NCBI RefSeq assembly: GCF_020497125.1
Contig: NC_059084.1
Location: 36,988,185-37,052,184 of the forward strand
Length of the DNA stretch: 64,000 nucleotides
Source: Mauremys mutica
Lineage: Eukaryota > Chordata > Testudines > Geoemydidae
Direction of reading: 5' to 3'
Shown here: positions 1 to 10,312 of the stretch, one piece after another
Position numbering within the stretch: position 1 is the first letter of the stretch
How the letters are laid out: every line of letters begins with the position of its first letter
The notes under the pieces: generated by a model
What the model saw: the letters and a program-made list of their open reading frames with translations, nothing else
What the model was told of the DNA's origin: nothing
Databases searched by the model: none
Translations under genes and position numbers: made by a program

Positions 1-560
1 GACTAGGACTGGATTAGAAGGTGCCAGTGAGTCAGGACTCAGGGTCCGTCTACACAGCAAATGAAGGTGTGATAGCAGCATGGGTGGGTGTTCCCATGCA
101 AACTTTAATCTTGCTAGAACAGGAAACAACAGAAGTGGGGACATGTTGGCCTGGACAGCAGCACAGAGGGCAACCAGGGTAGGTACCCAGAGTCCCTGGC
201 AGGCTGGGACTGGGCCAGCTAGCCTGCGGTGAAGTCCGTGCTGTAGGCTATTACTACCCACGCTTCTCGGATGAAAGCTGGCGTGACACCGCCCACCTGT
301 GTTACAATTGCACTTCGCTTGCTTGCAGGGAAACACACCTACTGATGTTTTTCTGGAGCTCACATCTCTGTCAGGACACGTGCTGTTTGTTCCCAACCAA
401 CACCCTGCCTGCTGGGCCCCCGGTTTTAATAATCAGCTGTCGCAGGATTGTGCTGACCCAACTGTTTATTGAATTTCCCCTCCCACTCCTCCCACCTCCA
501 TCTCCAGCTGGGCTCTATATAACCCGCTCCAAACGTTACGGAGGATCACGGTGAGATTCA
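1..560 (+). repeat. Block A, inverted copy at 27310-27785
   Basis: Bases 1-480 closely match the reverse complement of 27310-27785; shared landmarks include GTCCTGACTCACTGGCACC and the ACCCTGGTTGCCCTCTGTGC stretch. In this unit the block lies about 1 kb upstream of the RNase-like exon; in the other copy it lies upstream of block B with no RNase visible. No long reading frame is conserved between the copies. I read it as 5' flank of a duplicated unit; it could also be part of an old retroelement. Confidence 0.7.
510..556 (+). promoter_or_regulatory. Possible TATA box and short noncoding exon upstream of RNase pseudogene
   Basis: A CTCTATATAACC box near 512 is followed about 25 bases later by a short segment ending in a GT donor context (GTGAGA from 551). 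RNase A family genes usually have a noncoding first exon spliced to a single coding exon, and a good acceptor lies at 1637-1638. The TATA element is not seen in the inverted copy near 27.3 kb. No transcript evidence is available, so this is a weak call. Confidence 0.22.
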
Positions 561-699
561 TCTCCACAGAGGCTGGGGTCCAACGCTCTGACGACAGTGA
601 AAAAACAGGAACTTGGGTAAATTGCAGGAGATCCCATCAGCTGGGACAGAGGAGAGAATGGTGTCACATGGGGTTACAACTGCAGGGTTTATTTCTGGG

Positions 700-840
700 A
701 GGCAGCATGAGCTAGTGGTAAGAGCAGGTGTGGGATGGAAGTCAGGACTCCTGGATTCTATGTCCACTTCTAGGTGGGGAGTGAGGAACAGTGGGTTGTG
801 AGGGGCTAATCTCAGTTGGGGTCTGTGAAGCACCTGGCAC
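700..840 (+). repeat. tRNA-like SINE fragment
   Basis: The sequence GGCAGCATGAGCTAGTGGT followed by a GGACTCCTGGATTCTA stretch resembles Pol III A-box and B-box modules of a tRNA-derived reptilian SINE. The same block, extending through GGGTCTGTGAAGCACCTGGC, is found reversed at 58190-58490, upstream of the second RNase-like exon. That makes it part of the shared unit. It lacks a cloverleaf and is not a functional tRNA gene. Confidence 0.55.
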
Positions 841-1189
841 AATGAAACAGGGGAATTATGAGAGAGGTTGTGGGGGAAGAGTGGGGTGAAAGGGGATCAT
901 GGGAAGGTGAGGACTTTGGGCTTGGGAGGCTGTGACATTTCACAAGGTTCAATCTGGACCAGCAAATTCCCCAGTGCTTTCCTTTTCCCCTGAAATGTGC
1001 ATCTTGTACTGCCCAGCCCACTCACTGCGCAGTGCAAGCCCATCTAAGATCCTTCATGTCATCAATCACAGATCTTGTTATCTCGAATATCTCAAATACT
1101 GCAGTTCAAACACGCTGCATTAGATGAAACAGTAAATTAAGTTTATTAACTTCTGAATGATTGTAAGCGAGTATAACGATTGAGGTATA
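841..1189. other. No gene recognised
   Basis: Purine-rich then mixed sequence between the SINE and block B. I see no family signature, tandem array or convincing reading frame. Confidence 0.5.
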
Positions 1190-1525
1190 CACATCAGAAT
1201 TGGTTAGAAAGAAAATAAAAGTCAGAATGCAGATTTTTAACACACACCCCTTCCTGCCAGAGGATGGCCACTTAACTAAGAAATAGTCCAGGTAATCTCA
1301 TAAACCCCTGGCTGAGGTGTTGGCTGGCTTTGTCTCTGAGGAAGTGGTTTGTGCCTGCTTTTCTATACTTGGAATATGTCGTCAAGATTGTTATGCAGTA
1401 AAACCTTTCAACTCTTCCTACAATGTTGTTACATATATTTTACGATGATAATGATGATCAGCAGATTATGAATGTTCTAACAAAATCTCACCAGGCATAC
1501 CTTGTGAAGTACAAAATTTATCATG
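1190..1525 (-). repeat. Block B, LTR-type fragment shared with 26480-26797
   Basis: The stretch around TACATATATTTTACGATGAT and ACCAGGCATACCTTGTGAAG matches 26480-26797 in reverse complement and is distantly similar to 33322-33600. The wording (a pyrimidine-poor AT-rich core with a GGTATGCCTTGTGAGG-like motif) fits a turtle LTR family, but no complete LTR with target duplication is present here. In unit 1 it lies just upstream of the RNase-like exon. Confidence 0.55.
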
Positions 1526-1638
1526 ATTCTACAAAGGGGCAAAAATGGGGTACAGGTTGTCACAGAGGTTCCACAGAGAAAGCAGATCCCCACCTCATAT
1601 TGACTGCATCCATCTCCCTCCTTTCCCCCCCACTGCAG

Positions 1639-2015
1639 TTCAATCCAGTGATGGACATGGCCCTGGCCAGTGGGCAGTCATGTTTCCCACCATTCGAACA
1701 ATTCCTGTGAGAGCACTGGAACTGTCCAAAGACTCAATTCTCCAACCAGAACGCCTACTGCGACCTGATGACGTGGAACCGGGGACTATATGGGAAGCCA
1801 AAACATATCTTCATCCATGAACCCATTGCGAAGATCATAAACGTCGCCGTGGGGAAGGGGAACACCTCGGGGGTGGCTGGTATCTGAGCAAATGTTTTTT
1901 CCACATCACCAGGTGCAGATTGAACTACACGTTTGGCCATTACACCGGGTCAGAGATGTCCACGAAAATTGTCATCAAATGCAAATATGGGTTCCCTGTA
2001 GCTATTGAGGAGTAG
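1639..2015 (+). pseudogene. RNase A superfamily pseudogene 1
   Basis: A polypyrimidine tract and CACTGCAG acceptor (AG at 1637-1638) precede an exon with ATG at 1651, the layout of RNase A genes with one coding exon. Recognisable family segments follow: FEQFL then EHW (equivalent of catalytic His12), AYCDLM, HIFIHEP (the NTFIH region), SKCFFHITRC and IKCKYG, ending at TAG 2013-2015. Breaks: most of the signal peptide is missing, a TGA follows FEQFL, and the frame shifts by one base near 1880-1890. One half-cystine is replaced by Ala (NVAVGKG). The C-terminal PVH motif carrying His119 reads PVAIEE. It is therefore inactive on several counts. A paralogue lies reversed at 57575-58050. Confidence 0.82.
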
Positions 2016-2029
2016 ATGCAAGGACCAGT

Positions 2030-2954
2030 CTGTGCATAGAGGGCAACCAAGGGAACCTACTGCTCCCTCTAGTCCCACTCTGTCCCTTCCATACCAGACA
2101 TGGCACCCAACTCCTCATCTGCCTCTGCACACGAGTCAGCTTCTGTAGGTGTTTCTATCCTTCACCGCTACTTCTCCTAGTGCCCATTATACAGTATAGC
2201 CGCCCCTTCCCCACACCCACCCTCTGCTGCCTCTAGTGGCCATTATACAGTAAAGAAGACACTTACCTCACTTTTACTCCCTGCTGCCACACAGTGGACA
2301 TCTAAAATCCCCATCTTTTAATTAAGAAATATCCATCAATTTCACCCTGCTGATGTTGTGCATTCCATCTGATAATAGACAGTCCTCATGCTCCTCACAA
2401 ATAATTATTATTTCTCATGGCCCCTTCATCATTTTAAAAAATTTCCCCTCTTTCTGTAACTCTCTGTGCTCCCTGTGCTCCATAAAACCTGATACCTGCA
2501 AAGCAATCACTATCGTATTGTGTTACTTTGGGGATGGACAGAATGTGAGCCACTGAACACTAAGGAGTGTGCTGGAAATGTGTTGTGGTTTTCCAGTGAG
2601 GTTCTTTGTGCTTTCAAGCCCAATCTCAAAAGTTTACCTAGTGGTGGGAACAGAACCTAGGAGTCCTGATAGGTACCTGTGGTCATGCTCAAACCCACTA
2701 GATCCCACTCACCTCAAGAGCTGGGAAATGGACCTAGGTGTCTTGAACTGTCATCCACACTGTTCTAACCCACCGGGCCCCACTCCCCTCAAAGTGTCAG
2801 GGATAGAAACGAGGAATTCTGATTCCCTTCCTCCATTGCTCTGACCCACTAGACCCCACTCCCCTCCCAAAATTGGAACCCACACAAAGCTATAAACCTT
2901 CATGCTTCAGGTCATGAGCCAGTCACTAACTGAGGAAGGTCAGGAATAATCTTT
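2030..2954 (+). repeat. Block C, RNase 3' flank with minisatellite and SINE-derived tandem units
   Basis: This block starts just after the RNase stop. It contains about one and a half units of the CCATTATACAGTATAGCC minisatellite (2176-2265). It then has roughly three units of about 75 bases carrying CTAGATCCCACTC-like boxes (2640-2870), and ends near GTCACTAACTGAGGAAGGTC. Homologous blocks lie at 22580-23400 (same strand) and 56560-57480 (reversed, again next to an RNase-like exon). No coding potential is visible. The shared order RNase then C in units 1 and 4 is strong evidence for duplication of a larger segment. Confidence 0.75.
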
Positions 2955-3224
2955 GCCTCTGAGCAAGTTTTTCTATAATTCTTCTATTTGTCGAATTAAT
3001 TCCCCTGAAGTGAATGGGACTGGCTACCGTCAAAGACTGAGCTGGAGGGACCTCAGTCTTTGCCAGCCTCCAAAATGTTGCTAATGCTTCCAAAAGAGAA
3101 ATAGAATTAAACTGAGTCATTGTCAAAAGCAGCCTCTTCTGAGCTTTGAGCCATTGCCCGTATGCAAGCTAGGTGAGAAACCCACCATTATGACAACATA
3201 AGGAGAAATGGTAGCAAGCAGTCC
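2955..3224. other. Insertion relative to unit 4, unidentified
   Basis: At the matching point of the reversed unit (about 56560) the sequence is continuous, so these roughly 270 bases are extra here. No terminal repeats or family signature were recognised. Confidence 0.4.
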
Positions 3225-3345
3225 CAGTACTGCACCTGAGCCTTTTTAAGGTGGATGCTGTAGGCTCCAGTTTCTTTAGAGCCACAGCTTGCAATCCCAC
3301 CACTGCCGATGCACACACCTATTAGCCACTCACAGAACCTTTGTG

Positions 3346-4275
3346 ATGGACTTCCCTGGGGTGCAACCTGGATCTGAGGTACCACTGAGTCTTCTGTCTC
3401 ACAAGCCTGGGCTCCCTTGCTCCCTGTGAGGCTGTGACAAACTGCAGACCACTCCCGGTCCTGCGCTCACACAAGCATTTACACATCAGGAACAGACTCA
3501 GCTGCAGTTGCATGAATGCTTCTCCTCGGCCACTCCTGAACTAATGAGAGAGAGGCTCCAGCCAGCTCTCCCCCAGCTCCACATCTGAGGACCCCAGAGC
3601 TGTACCATCTTGCCCTGGTCAAAAGCCTGACCAGTGTAAGTTTATTATCCAGTCCGCTCCCTCTCAATTTGGAGAGGACAGTGCACCAGTTTTTGTTCCT
3701 GAGCAGATTCCCTAAATACACTGTTTTAGATAAATATATTATATATATATATAATCAATTTATTAACTACAGAAAATAGATACAAACAGTCCACCAACAC
3801 AGGCAAGGCTTTCTTCTTTCCTGCCCAGGACCCTCTTCCCAAGTTCAGTCTTTGTTCCTAAGGTGTTTCCAGATGTTGAGGTGTAAGGGGAGTGAGACCA
3901 AGTGAGGCTGTCACTTCCCCCTTTTATATCTTCTTCCAGTTTGCAGGAAAGATCTTTTGCTGTCACATGAGTCAAGCAGTCTCCACTGAGTATGTGCCAT
4001 CTCTGAGAGATTTCCATTGTACACAGTTCCTGGGGAAATCCTTGTGAGTGTTTGTATTCCCTTCAATGGGCCATCAATGCTGTTTGGCCTTTTTATTGTT
4101 GTATCTGAAAGACTGTTTGTGGGTGTTCCCAACCGCACAACGTGTTTGCACATATATAGCAAAACTCCATAACTTCATACACAGTGATAGCACATACAAC
4201 TTAACAAGATATTAATGTTCAACGGGTCACCACGGTGCGTATGGGGTACAGAATGTCACTTTGGGGCACAGAGTG
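3346..4275 (+). mobile_element. LTR-like insertion in unit 1
   Basis: The flanks at 3225-3345 and from 4276 are contiguous in the reversed unit at 56480-56560, so the middle about 930 bases were inserted here. The insert begins near TGTGATGGACTTCC and ends near GTGTCACA, giving TG...CA ends, and carries a TTTTATATC TATA-like box at about 3921. This fits a solo LTR, but I could not define a clean target duplication. Short ORFs within it have no recognisable product. Confidence 0.5.
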
Positions 4276-4800
4276 TCACAACCTGCTGTGAAGAGGACAA
4301 GGGGTGAACACAGAGTTTGAGAGGAAGGTGTCACCCTATGAAGCAGGACTCTCTAATGCACTCCGTCTTCTGATTACCTTGACACTCCAGTCCTGAACCC
4401 CTTTAGGTCCCTCTAATTCACTCCAGCTCTGCCACTCCATTGAGACCTCAAAAAGGCAGCCCTCTCATCTGACCCTGGGCTCCTCTCACCACAACCCTCG
4501 GCTGTCTCTCTCGCGCTCTCTCTCTCCCTCTCTTTCTGCATTTAGGAGCAGGCTGGAGACAATTTTCAATATTGTTCCTCTTTGAAAAAAAACACAGCAT
4601 CCATCAGGGATTTAAACCCAGGCCCTCATGCACTGGCTGCAGGAGTCACATGCCTAAATCAATGAGCCTGGGAGTTGGGGCTTCCCCTGTGATCTCTTGC
4701 CTCCCTGAAACGCCACTCTACAGTCATGCTTCTCTGCCTCACTTCCATCTGCTTCATCCCTCCAGACTGTATCACAGGGTGTCTCTGCCCTGAGGTGTTA
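4276..4800 (+). repeat. Block D, inverted copy at 55790-56480
   Basis: GAAGAGGACAAGGGGTGAAC and the segment around CATCCCTCCAGACTGTATCA match the reverse complement of 55790-56480. A short open frame is similar in both copies, but it carries no domain and looks incidental. A CT-rich microsatellite (about 4505-4535) lies inside. Confidence 0.65.
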
Positions 4801-4847
4801 CAGAGGCTGAAAGAACTTGGTCAAGGAGAGGGAGAGATATAAATGGG

Positions 4848-4880
4848 GATAGATAGACAGATAGATAGATAGATAGATAT
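4848..4880. repeat. GATA microsatellite
   Basis: Tandem GATA/GACA units with only one interruption, at the junction between block D and the gypsy flank. The reversed unit has a short TCTATCTATCAATC remnant at the equivalent place (about 53685). Confidence 0.9.
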
Positions 4881-5505
4881 TTGAGTTAGGATACTCCATC
4901 TTTTTCAATGCTGTGTTGCCAGATTCTACTTTGAGGGAAGCTCCTAAGGACACATGCTGAAATATAATTCCGGATACCAGAATCAGGTGATCTTTTTAGG
5001 ATTTAGGATTTAGCCATTAAGACATTATTGGGGTTAAGAAGTAATACAATTAAATAGAAGGACAGCTCAAATTATCAAGGCAGGGACGCCCCCAGAAATT
5101 TTTCAGATAGTACCACATGACCATTCTCCTCTGTATTCAAGAAGGGGATTCTGGCATGGGTACGGAGTCTCTCCATCCATCTACTCCATGCCTTTGGGAA
5201 GAGTGATGTCAGGTTAGTCACATAGAAACAGAGGCAAAATAGAAGCTGGCATCAACCATAAATTTATTGTAAAAATAAATGGCTGCAGCTTTTGCTAAAG
5301 ATGAGCTGCCATAGTCCTCACACAGTGCCGCCTTGTTACAAAACATTATAATACATTTTAAATTCTCCATCACATGTGCCTCTTTTCTGACTGGCCCTGC
5401 CAGGGTCTGTGTGTTGTTATCAGAGGCTCTTTGTGCTGAGTTGCTCTGTTAGTTCTGCAATGTTCACATGAAGATACATTATCTCCTTGCTGATTACAGG
5501 CCACC
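4881..5505 (-). mobile_element. Ty3/gypsy copy 1, 3' LTR and flank (minus)
   Basis: Read on the minus strand, 5505 to 5376 is the end of the integrase-side region and 5375-5207 is a short LTR. The LTR starts TGTGATGG and ends ACCTGACA, about 169 bp. The sequence continues to 4881 as flank. The same LTR and the same flank are at 53210-53690 on the plus strand, so the insertion predates the inverted duplication. The element resumes at 14359 because a composite LTR/Tx1 insertion separates the two parts. Confidence 0.7.
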
Positions 5506-6208
5506 TGTAATGGGTCGGACTCACCCCTGCGGCGCCTCCTGCTGGTGACTCCGGGGAATTAGCTCCATTCCAGCTCTGGAGCGCCCTCTGCAGGCTGGTG
5601 ATCCGCCTGTCCTCTGGACCCCGTGTCCCTCCCTGGACCCGGTGCCCTTTTACATGGGGTGCTGCCCCCTGGCAGTAACCGCTTTCTCTCAGGGTCTCCC
5701 CTCCCCAGGGAACCCCCACCCTCTATTCGCACCTTGCCTTAGTATATGGCTACTGCCAGTCATTGTCTAGCCCCACACCCTGGGGCAGACTGCAGTATCA
5801 GCCTACTCATCCACTGGCAAGGAGGGTTTGGACCTGCTGCCTTGGCCTACCCCTGGGCTGCCCTCTGCAACCCCCAGTATCTGTTAGCCCAATGCTAGGC
5901 CGCAGCCTGGGGCTTTCCAGGCTGGAGCTCCCCAGCTCCTCAGCCTGTCCCCAGCCCTGCTCCCCTCAGGTACTTTGTCTGTAGCTCCCTGCAGCCCAGC
6001 CCTTCTCCCTCTTCAGGCAGAGGAAGACTGACTGGGCTTCTGGCTTCCCTGGCCTTCTTATAAGGCCCTGTGGCTCAGTTTGGGGTGTGGCCCCAGCTGC
6101 AGCCACTTCCCCAATCAGCCCAGACTAAAGGCTGCTTTCTCAAGCCTCAGCCCCTTCCCAGGGCTGTTTTTAACCCTTTAGGGCAGGAGCAGGGGTCTCC
6201 CCTGCTAC
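5506..6208 (+). mobile_element. LTR of TGTAA...TACA type, interrupted at its 3' end by Tx1
   Basis: This is homologous over its length to the solo LTR at 60367-61045, including a CTTATAAGG TATA-like box (about 6057). It starts TGTAATGGGTCGG directly after CCACC (5501-5505). It runs to CCTGCTAC (6201-6208), where the solo LTR ends in CTGCTACA. The next LTR-type terminal bases, TACA followed by a second CCACC (14359-14363), appear only after the Tx1 LINE. The target is the gypsy integrase region, whose uninterrupted counterpart is at about 53071. The simplest reading is a solo LTR later split by Tx1. Confidence 0.8.
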
Positions 6209-7441
6209 CGCTCTGCCTGCTTGGGCTGCTCTGCTAGCTGGAACATTCCCCCTTCTCTGGCTGCCTTGCTGGCTGGAGCTCCTTCTCCCTTCCTGGGCTG
6301 CTGTTGCTGCTGCTGAGCAAGTGAGTGAGGGGTGGGGGGGGCCTTGCTGGCCAGCCCCCACTCCCCCATCTCTGGAGGGAGAAGCCAGGACCCCACCTTC
6401 ACCACCACTACAGCTACCACCTGTGGGGGGTTCTTCCTGCCTGGCCACCAGGGCTGCTGGAGAAGGAGGAGCTGCTGCTGCTGCTGGAGCTGTGTTTGTC
6501 CTGGGGAGCTGCTGGAGCCTGGAGGAGGAAGAGGACTGAGAAGACCACTGGCTGCTGGGGAGCGCACAGGACTCTGAAGACCACTGTGGAGGGGGCCTTC
6601 AAAGACTGAGTAACTCTTTAACTGTGCTCTAGTGGTGGGGGTTTAGACTGTGTCTGTGGGGGCACAGGGGGTGTGGCGTGGAGCCTGCCCCCTGGTCCAT
6701 CTGTGTCCCCCCCGCAACCCCCACCACCACCGCTGCCCCCTCCACCACCCCCGCAGGCCGCTTACCATCTGCCTCTGCTCCTGCCTCTGGGACTCAGCTG
6801 CTCACCTGGCTTGCCACGCCCTATTGCCACCGTTTGGGCCTCCAGCAGCCAGCCAGCCAAACACTGACTTTGCACAAGTGCTTGTGGGTGTACGCACCCC
6901 CCCCCTTCCCCTGGACTGACCCCTGCCCCTCCGCAACAGGCCCCCTAGCTTTGCCCTTAGTAGCCTTCCCCCCCCCACCCCCCCGCCCAGCTTCAGTTTG
7001 CTTGTCTGCCCCGCCCATCTCCCTTTGCAGCTTTGTTTGTCCTGCCCCAGCCCTGAAGCCAGCCCCTTGATCCCTCTGCCCCACTCCCAGCCTGGTTGCT
7101 CCCCTCCCTCCGCGGCCCCTCGCCCTGATTAGCCCCTCACCTCGTGCACCCATAGCCCCATCAGTGCGCTTGTGCCTCTCCCCTGTTTAAGTTGCCCCTC
7201 TTGCACTGCACCCCCATTGCTCTTGTTTCCCCTCCCTCCCCTAGTGCAGCTAGAGGAGCCAGATTTCAATCTCGTGTCGGTGACTGACCCCCCCCCCCAG
7301 TCGTTGATACTTCCCCTATCTGCCCCCCTCCCCCAGTTTGGCACCCTCCTCCCCTGCCCACAGCCTAGCAGGGAGGAGTGGTTGACCTGTTCCCCTCCCC
7401 CTCTTCCTTTCTCCGGTGTTTTCCCTCCCTCCCGACTCAGC
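6209..7441 (+). promoter_or_regulatory. Tx1 5' untranslated leader
   Basis: A GC- and pyrimidine-rich leader between the LTR break and the ORF1 start. CTG/CAG runs lie at about 6300-6500 and C-runs at about 6890-7340. Several ORFs of 60-130 codons occur on both strands, but they are compositional (Pro, Leu, Gln runs) and carry no domain. A LINE promoter is expected here; no specific box was recognised. Confidence 0.55.
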
Positions 7442-10312
7442 ATGGCGGGAGACGCGGCGGGTGGGACCCCTGGGACGACGTCTGTCCCCCCTCCCTCGCC
7501 TGCTCCCTCCAAACGCCTCCCGGTCTCGACCTCAACCGCCGCTGCCAGACCACCTGCCACCGCTCCCGCTGAGGCGCCGGTAGCGGCGACCGATGGGGTG
7601 CCCTCTGCTACTGCCACGTCCCTCGCCCCTTCCGCCTCTGGGGGAGCCCCCCCAGCCGGCGGAAAGGGCCAGGGCAAAAAGAAGGGAAAGGGCCCCGCTA
7701 GGAAGACAAAGCCCTCCATGGCGGAGCCTGCCATCGCTGCCGCGGCCCCTCCACCGGCCGCGGTGTCCCTTCCCGCTGTCCCCTCCACCAGCTCTGCGGA
7801 TGCCCCTCCCTCGGCCCCCAGAGCGTACGCCCAGGTGGCGGCGGCCCCCCCGCCTGCCGCTACGTCATCTCCCCCGACCGCCGCCTCCGCTACCATCTAC
7901 AGCGGCCGGGGCCCCTTCCCCACCTTGACCCGGAAGCACGGCGTCCGTTGCCTCCTGGTGCCCGCCTCGCCCCACGTGGAGACCCTACGTGCGGGCGCTG
8001 GCGAGGGTGGTGGGGCCCACGGCCATCGTGGCAGCCTCCAAAATGTATGGCAAGGTGGTTTTCTTCCTTGACTCGGAGGCCGCCGCCCAGGAGGCGGTGG
8101 AGACAGGCCTGGCGGTGGGGGCGGTGTTCGTCCCCCTGGAGCCGCTGGAGGACCTGGGTGTCCGAGTGGTCCTGACCTCCGTCCCTCCCTTCCTGCCCAA
8201 TGTCGCCCTGTTACCCGCCCTCTCTACTTTGGGGAAGCCCATCTCCGTGGTGAGCCCTCTCCCCTTGGACTGCAAGGACCCCGCCCTCCGTCACGTCCTC
8301 TCGTTCCGCCGGCAGGTGCAGCTTCAACTGCCGCCGGCGGCACGTGGCGGAGAGGCGCTCGAGGGGTCCTTCCTGGTCCCCTATCAGGGGGCCCAGTACC
8401 GGGTGCATTACGCCACGGGGGAGGCCCGGTGCTACCTCTGCCGGGCGATGGGGCACGTCCGGAGGGACTGCCCCTTGGCCCGGCTCGGAGGAGCTCTCGG
8501 GACCCCCGAGCCCCGGCAGGGCGCCGGCCCCGCCATCGCCGGTGCCCCTGACCGCCCGGTACCCAGAGCCGCCCCTCCTCCCTCTCGGTCCGTCACTGCT
8601 CCCGCTCGGGCCTCAGGGGTATGTTCTCCGGGGCGCCCAGACGAGCGGGAGAGCCCTGCCTCTGCTGCTTGCACTCTGGCGGGGCCTGTGGAGGAGGGTG
8701 CGGCAGGGGTACTGCCGGGCATGGGAGAGGGCTCTCCCCAGGGGGACTCTTCCCTCTCTCCTGCTGTTCCCCCAGTGCCTCTCCAGGCCCTGAACAGGCA
8801 TCCTTGCCTCCCAACCCAACCCCTTTCGACCAGCCCGAAGACGATGCCATGGAGGGCTGGACCCGGGTACAGGGTAAGCGGGGCAAGCGGAAGGCTCGGG
8901 CTCTGCCCGTGCCACCTGAGGCGGAAACCCCCCGCAAGACCAGAAAGGGGGCCGCCGACACCGAGCCTTCCGCCGTGCCCCAGGGGTTGACCCATCTGCC
9001 GATGACGGCTAGGGAAGACGTGGCAGCACCGGAGGGTACCACTGTCCCTCCCCCGCAGTCCCCCCCTGCAGAGGCCTCCGCTGCGGCCCCTACTGTTCCC
9101 TTGCCGCCTGTAGCCCCTGCAATACCCGAGGTGAGCGTCGCCTCGGGCGCGAGTGGGGAGGACCCCGGGGTGGGGGGAGGTGAGCTCCCCTCCATCTTCG
9201 CGGAGATCGAGGCCCTGGGTCTGACTCCGGTCACCCCGGGGGAGGACGACCCTCTGCTAATGGGCCTTGACCTAGCTGACCTCACCCCAGCTTCCCCTTC
9301 CCCATGCTCCACCGTCCCTCCTGTTGCGTCTGCTCCCGCCTCCGAGGGTCCCCTGGGCCCCTCGACTTGCCTGGCTGCGGACGGCACCCTGCTGCTGGCC
9401 GCCGAGCCTGTTGCGGTGATGGCCGGTGCCTCGTGGCCGGGAGAAGGGCTACCAGGGGTGTCCCTCGGTGGTGCGGGGCAACCAAGCTCCTTCCCGGGCG
9501 GGGGCCCCCCCGAGGGTTCTGCATCTCTCTGCGCCGAGGCTACTTTACCTGCCGTTGAGCCGGAGCCCGGTGTCGCTGGGGACCCCCTCCCTACCCTTCA
9601 AACCCCCGTGCCTGGCTGCGAGGAGCCACCCACTGAGAGTCCAGCTCTTGCGGCCCAGGGTCCCATCTCTGTCCCTCCCCCGACCCCTGCTCCTGACCCC
9701 GTCCCTGCCCCCTCCACCTCCCGTGATGTTATTGCCGCCCCTGGGGCTGTCTCCTTCCCTTTCCCGGAGGATGACTCCCAGGGAGCGGCCTTTGAGTTCC
9801 ACAGTCCCGACCCACTAGGGGCTGCGCTCTTCCCTCCTCCGCCCCCCACTGAGCCGAGGTCCGGGGCGGACCAGGTGGCGCCGGTCCATCGGGCGCCACG
9901 TCGCGGGTCCGCCCCTTGTTTACCCATCCCAGCGGGCCACGGGGCTGCGCCAGAGGCCCCACCGGTGGACCCCCAGAGGCCAGTGACCCCGCCCCCCCAT
10001 ACGCTGCGAGAGGAGTTGCGGGAGTTCTTGGAGGACGTCCGGGGCTCCCGCAACAAGGTCGTGCTTGCTCTCCAGCGCTGGGGGGACTTCCACCGGATCC
10101 TCCTGGCCATGCGGGCCCTCATAGGGGAGGGCAAGGGGACCGGGAAGCAGAATGTCGCGGCTTACCACCGGGCGCGCGGCTTCCGTGACTCCCTGCTCGC
10201 CTTTGGGGTGGGCCACGGTTTGCTGCGCGGCCCAACGGGGGCCGTGAGCGCCCCTGCTGACGTGGATCCCCCCCAGCCCTCCTCATGGCAGTCATCACCT
10301 TTGCCACACTGA
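7442..10312 (+). pseudogene. Tx1 ORF1 (gag-like nucleic-acid-binding protein), two compensating frameshifts
   Basis: ATG at 7442 opens a Pro/Ala/Ser-rich N-terminus with a Lys-rich basic patch (GKGQGKKKGKGPARK). An extra base at 7983-7985 shifts the frame just before an RRM-like segment (YVRALARVVGPTA, then KMYGKVVFFLD). A CX2CX4HX4C zinc knuckle follows (8430-8471, CYLCRAMGHVRRDC). A missing base near 8769-8790, probably in a C-run, restores the first frame. The rest, including the EGWTRVQGKRGKRK basic motif and a Leu-rich C-terminal block (about 10000-10210), is open to TGA 10310-10312. With the two indels allowed for, the length is about 956 residues. The family role is RNA binding in the LINE ribonucleoprotein. 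Both indels are single bases next to short C-runs and could be sequencing errors. Confidence 0.78.

Noticed and set aside
700..800. tRNA gene
   Set aside because: A- and B-box-like motifs only; no cloverleaf, and the block is a repeated SINE.
1423..1820. 95- and 91-codon plus ORFs over the RNase exon
   Set aside because: They mix block B sequence with parts of the RNase exon in wrong frames.
5506..6208. 5506-6208 as the native 5' UTR of the Tx1 element
   Set aside because: The same sequence exists alone at 60367-61045 with TG...CA ends and a 5-bp duplication, which is an LTR hallmark. A chimeric unit is kept as an alternative in the findings.
6170..7153. Overlapping ORFs of 60-130 codons on both strands in the Tx1 leader
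   Set aside because: They are Pro/Gln/Leu/Gly-rich by composition, overlap each other in several frames and have no domain.
7129..9962. Long antisense ORFs (up to 264 codons) opposite Tx1 ORF1
   Set aside because: Low-complexity shadows of a GC-rich coding region; no start context or domain.
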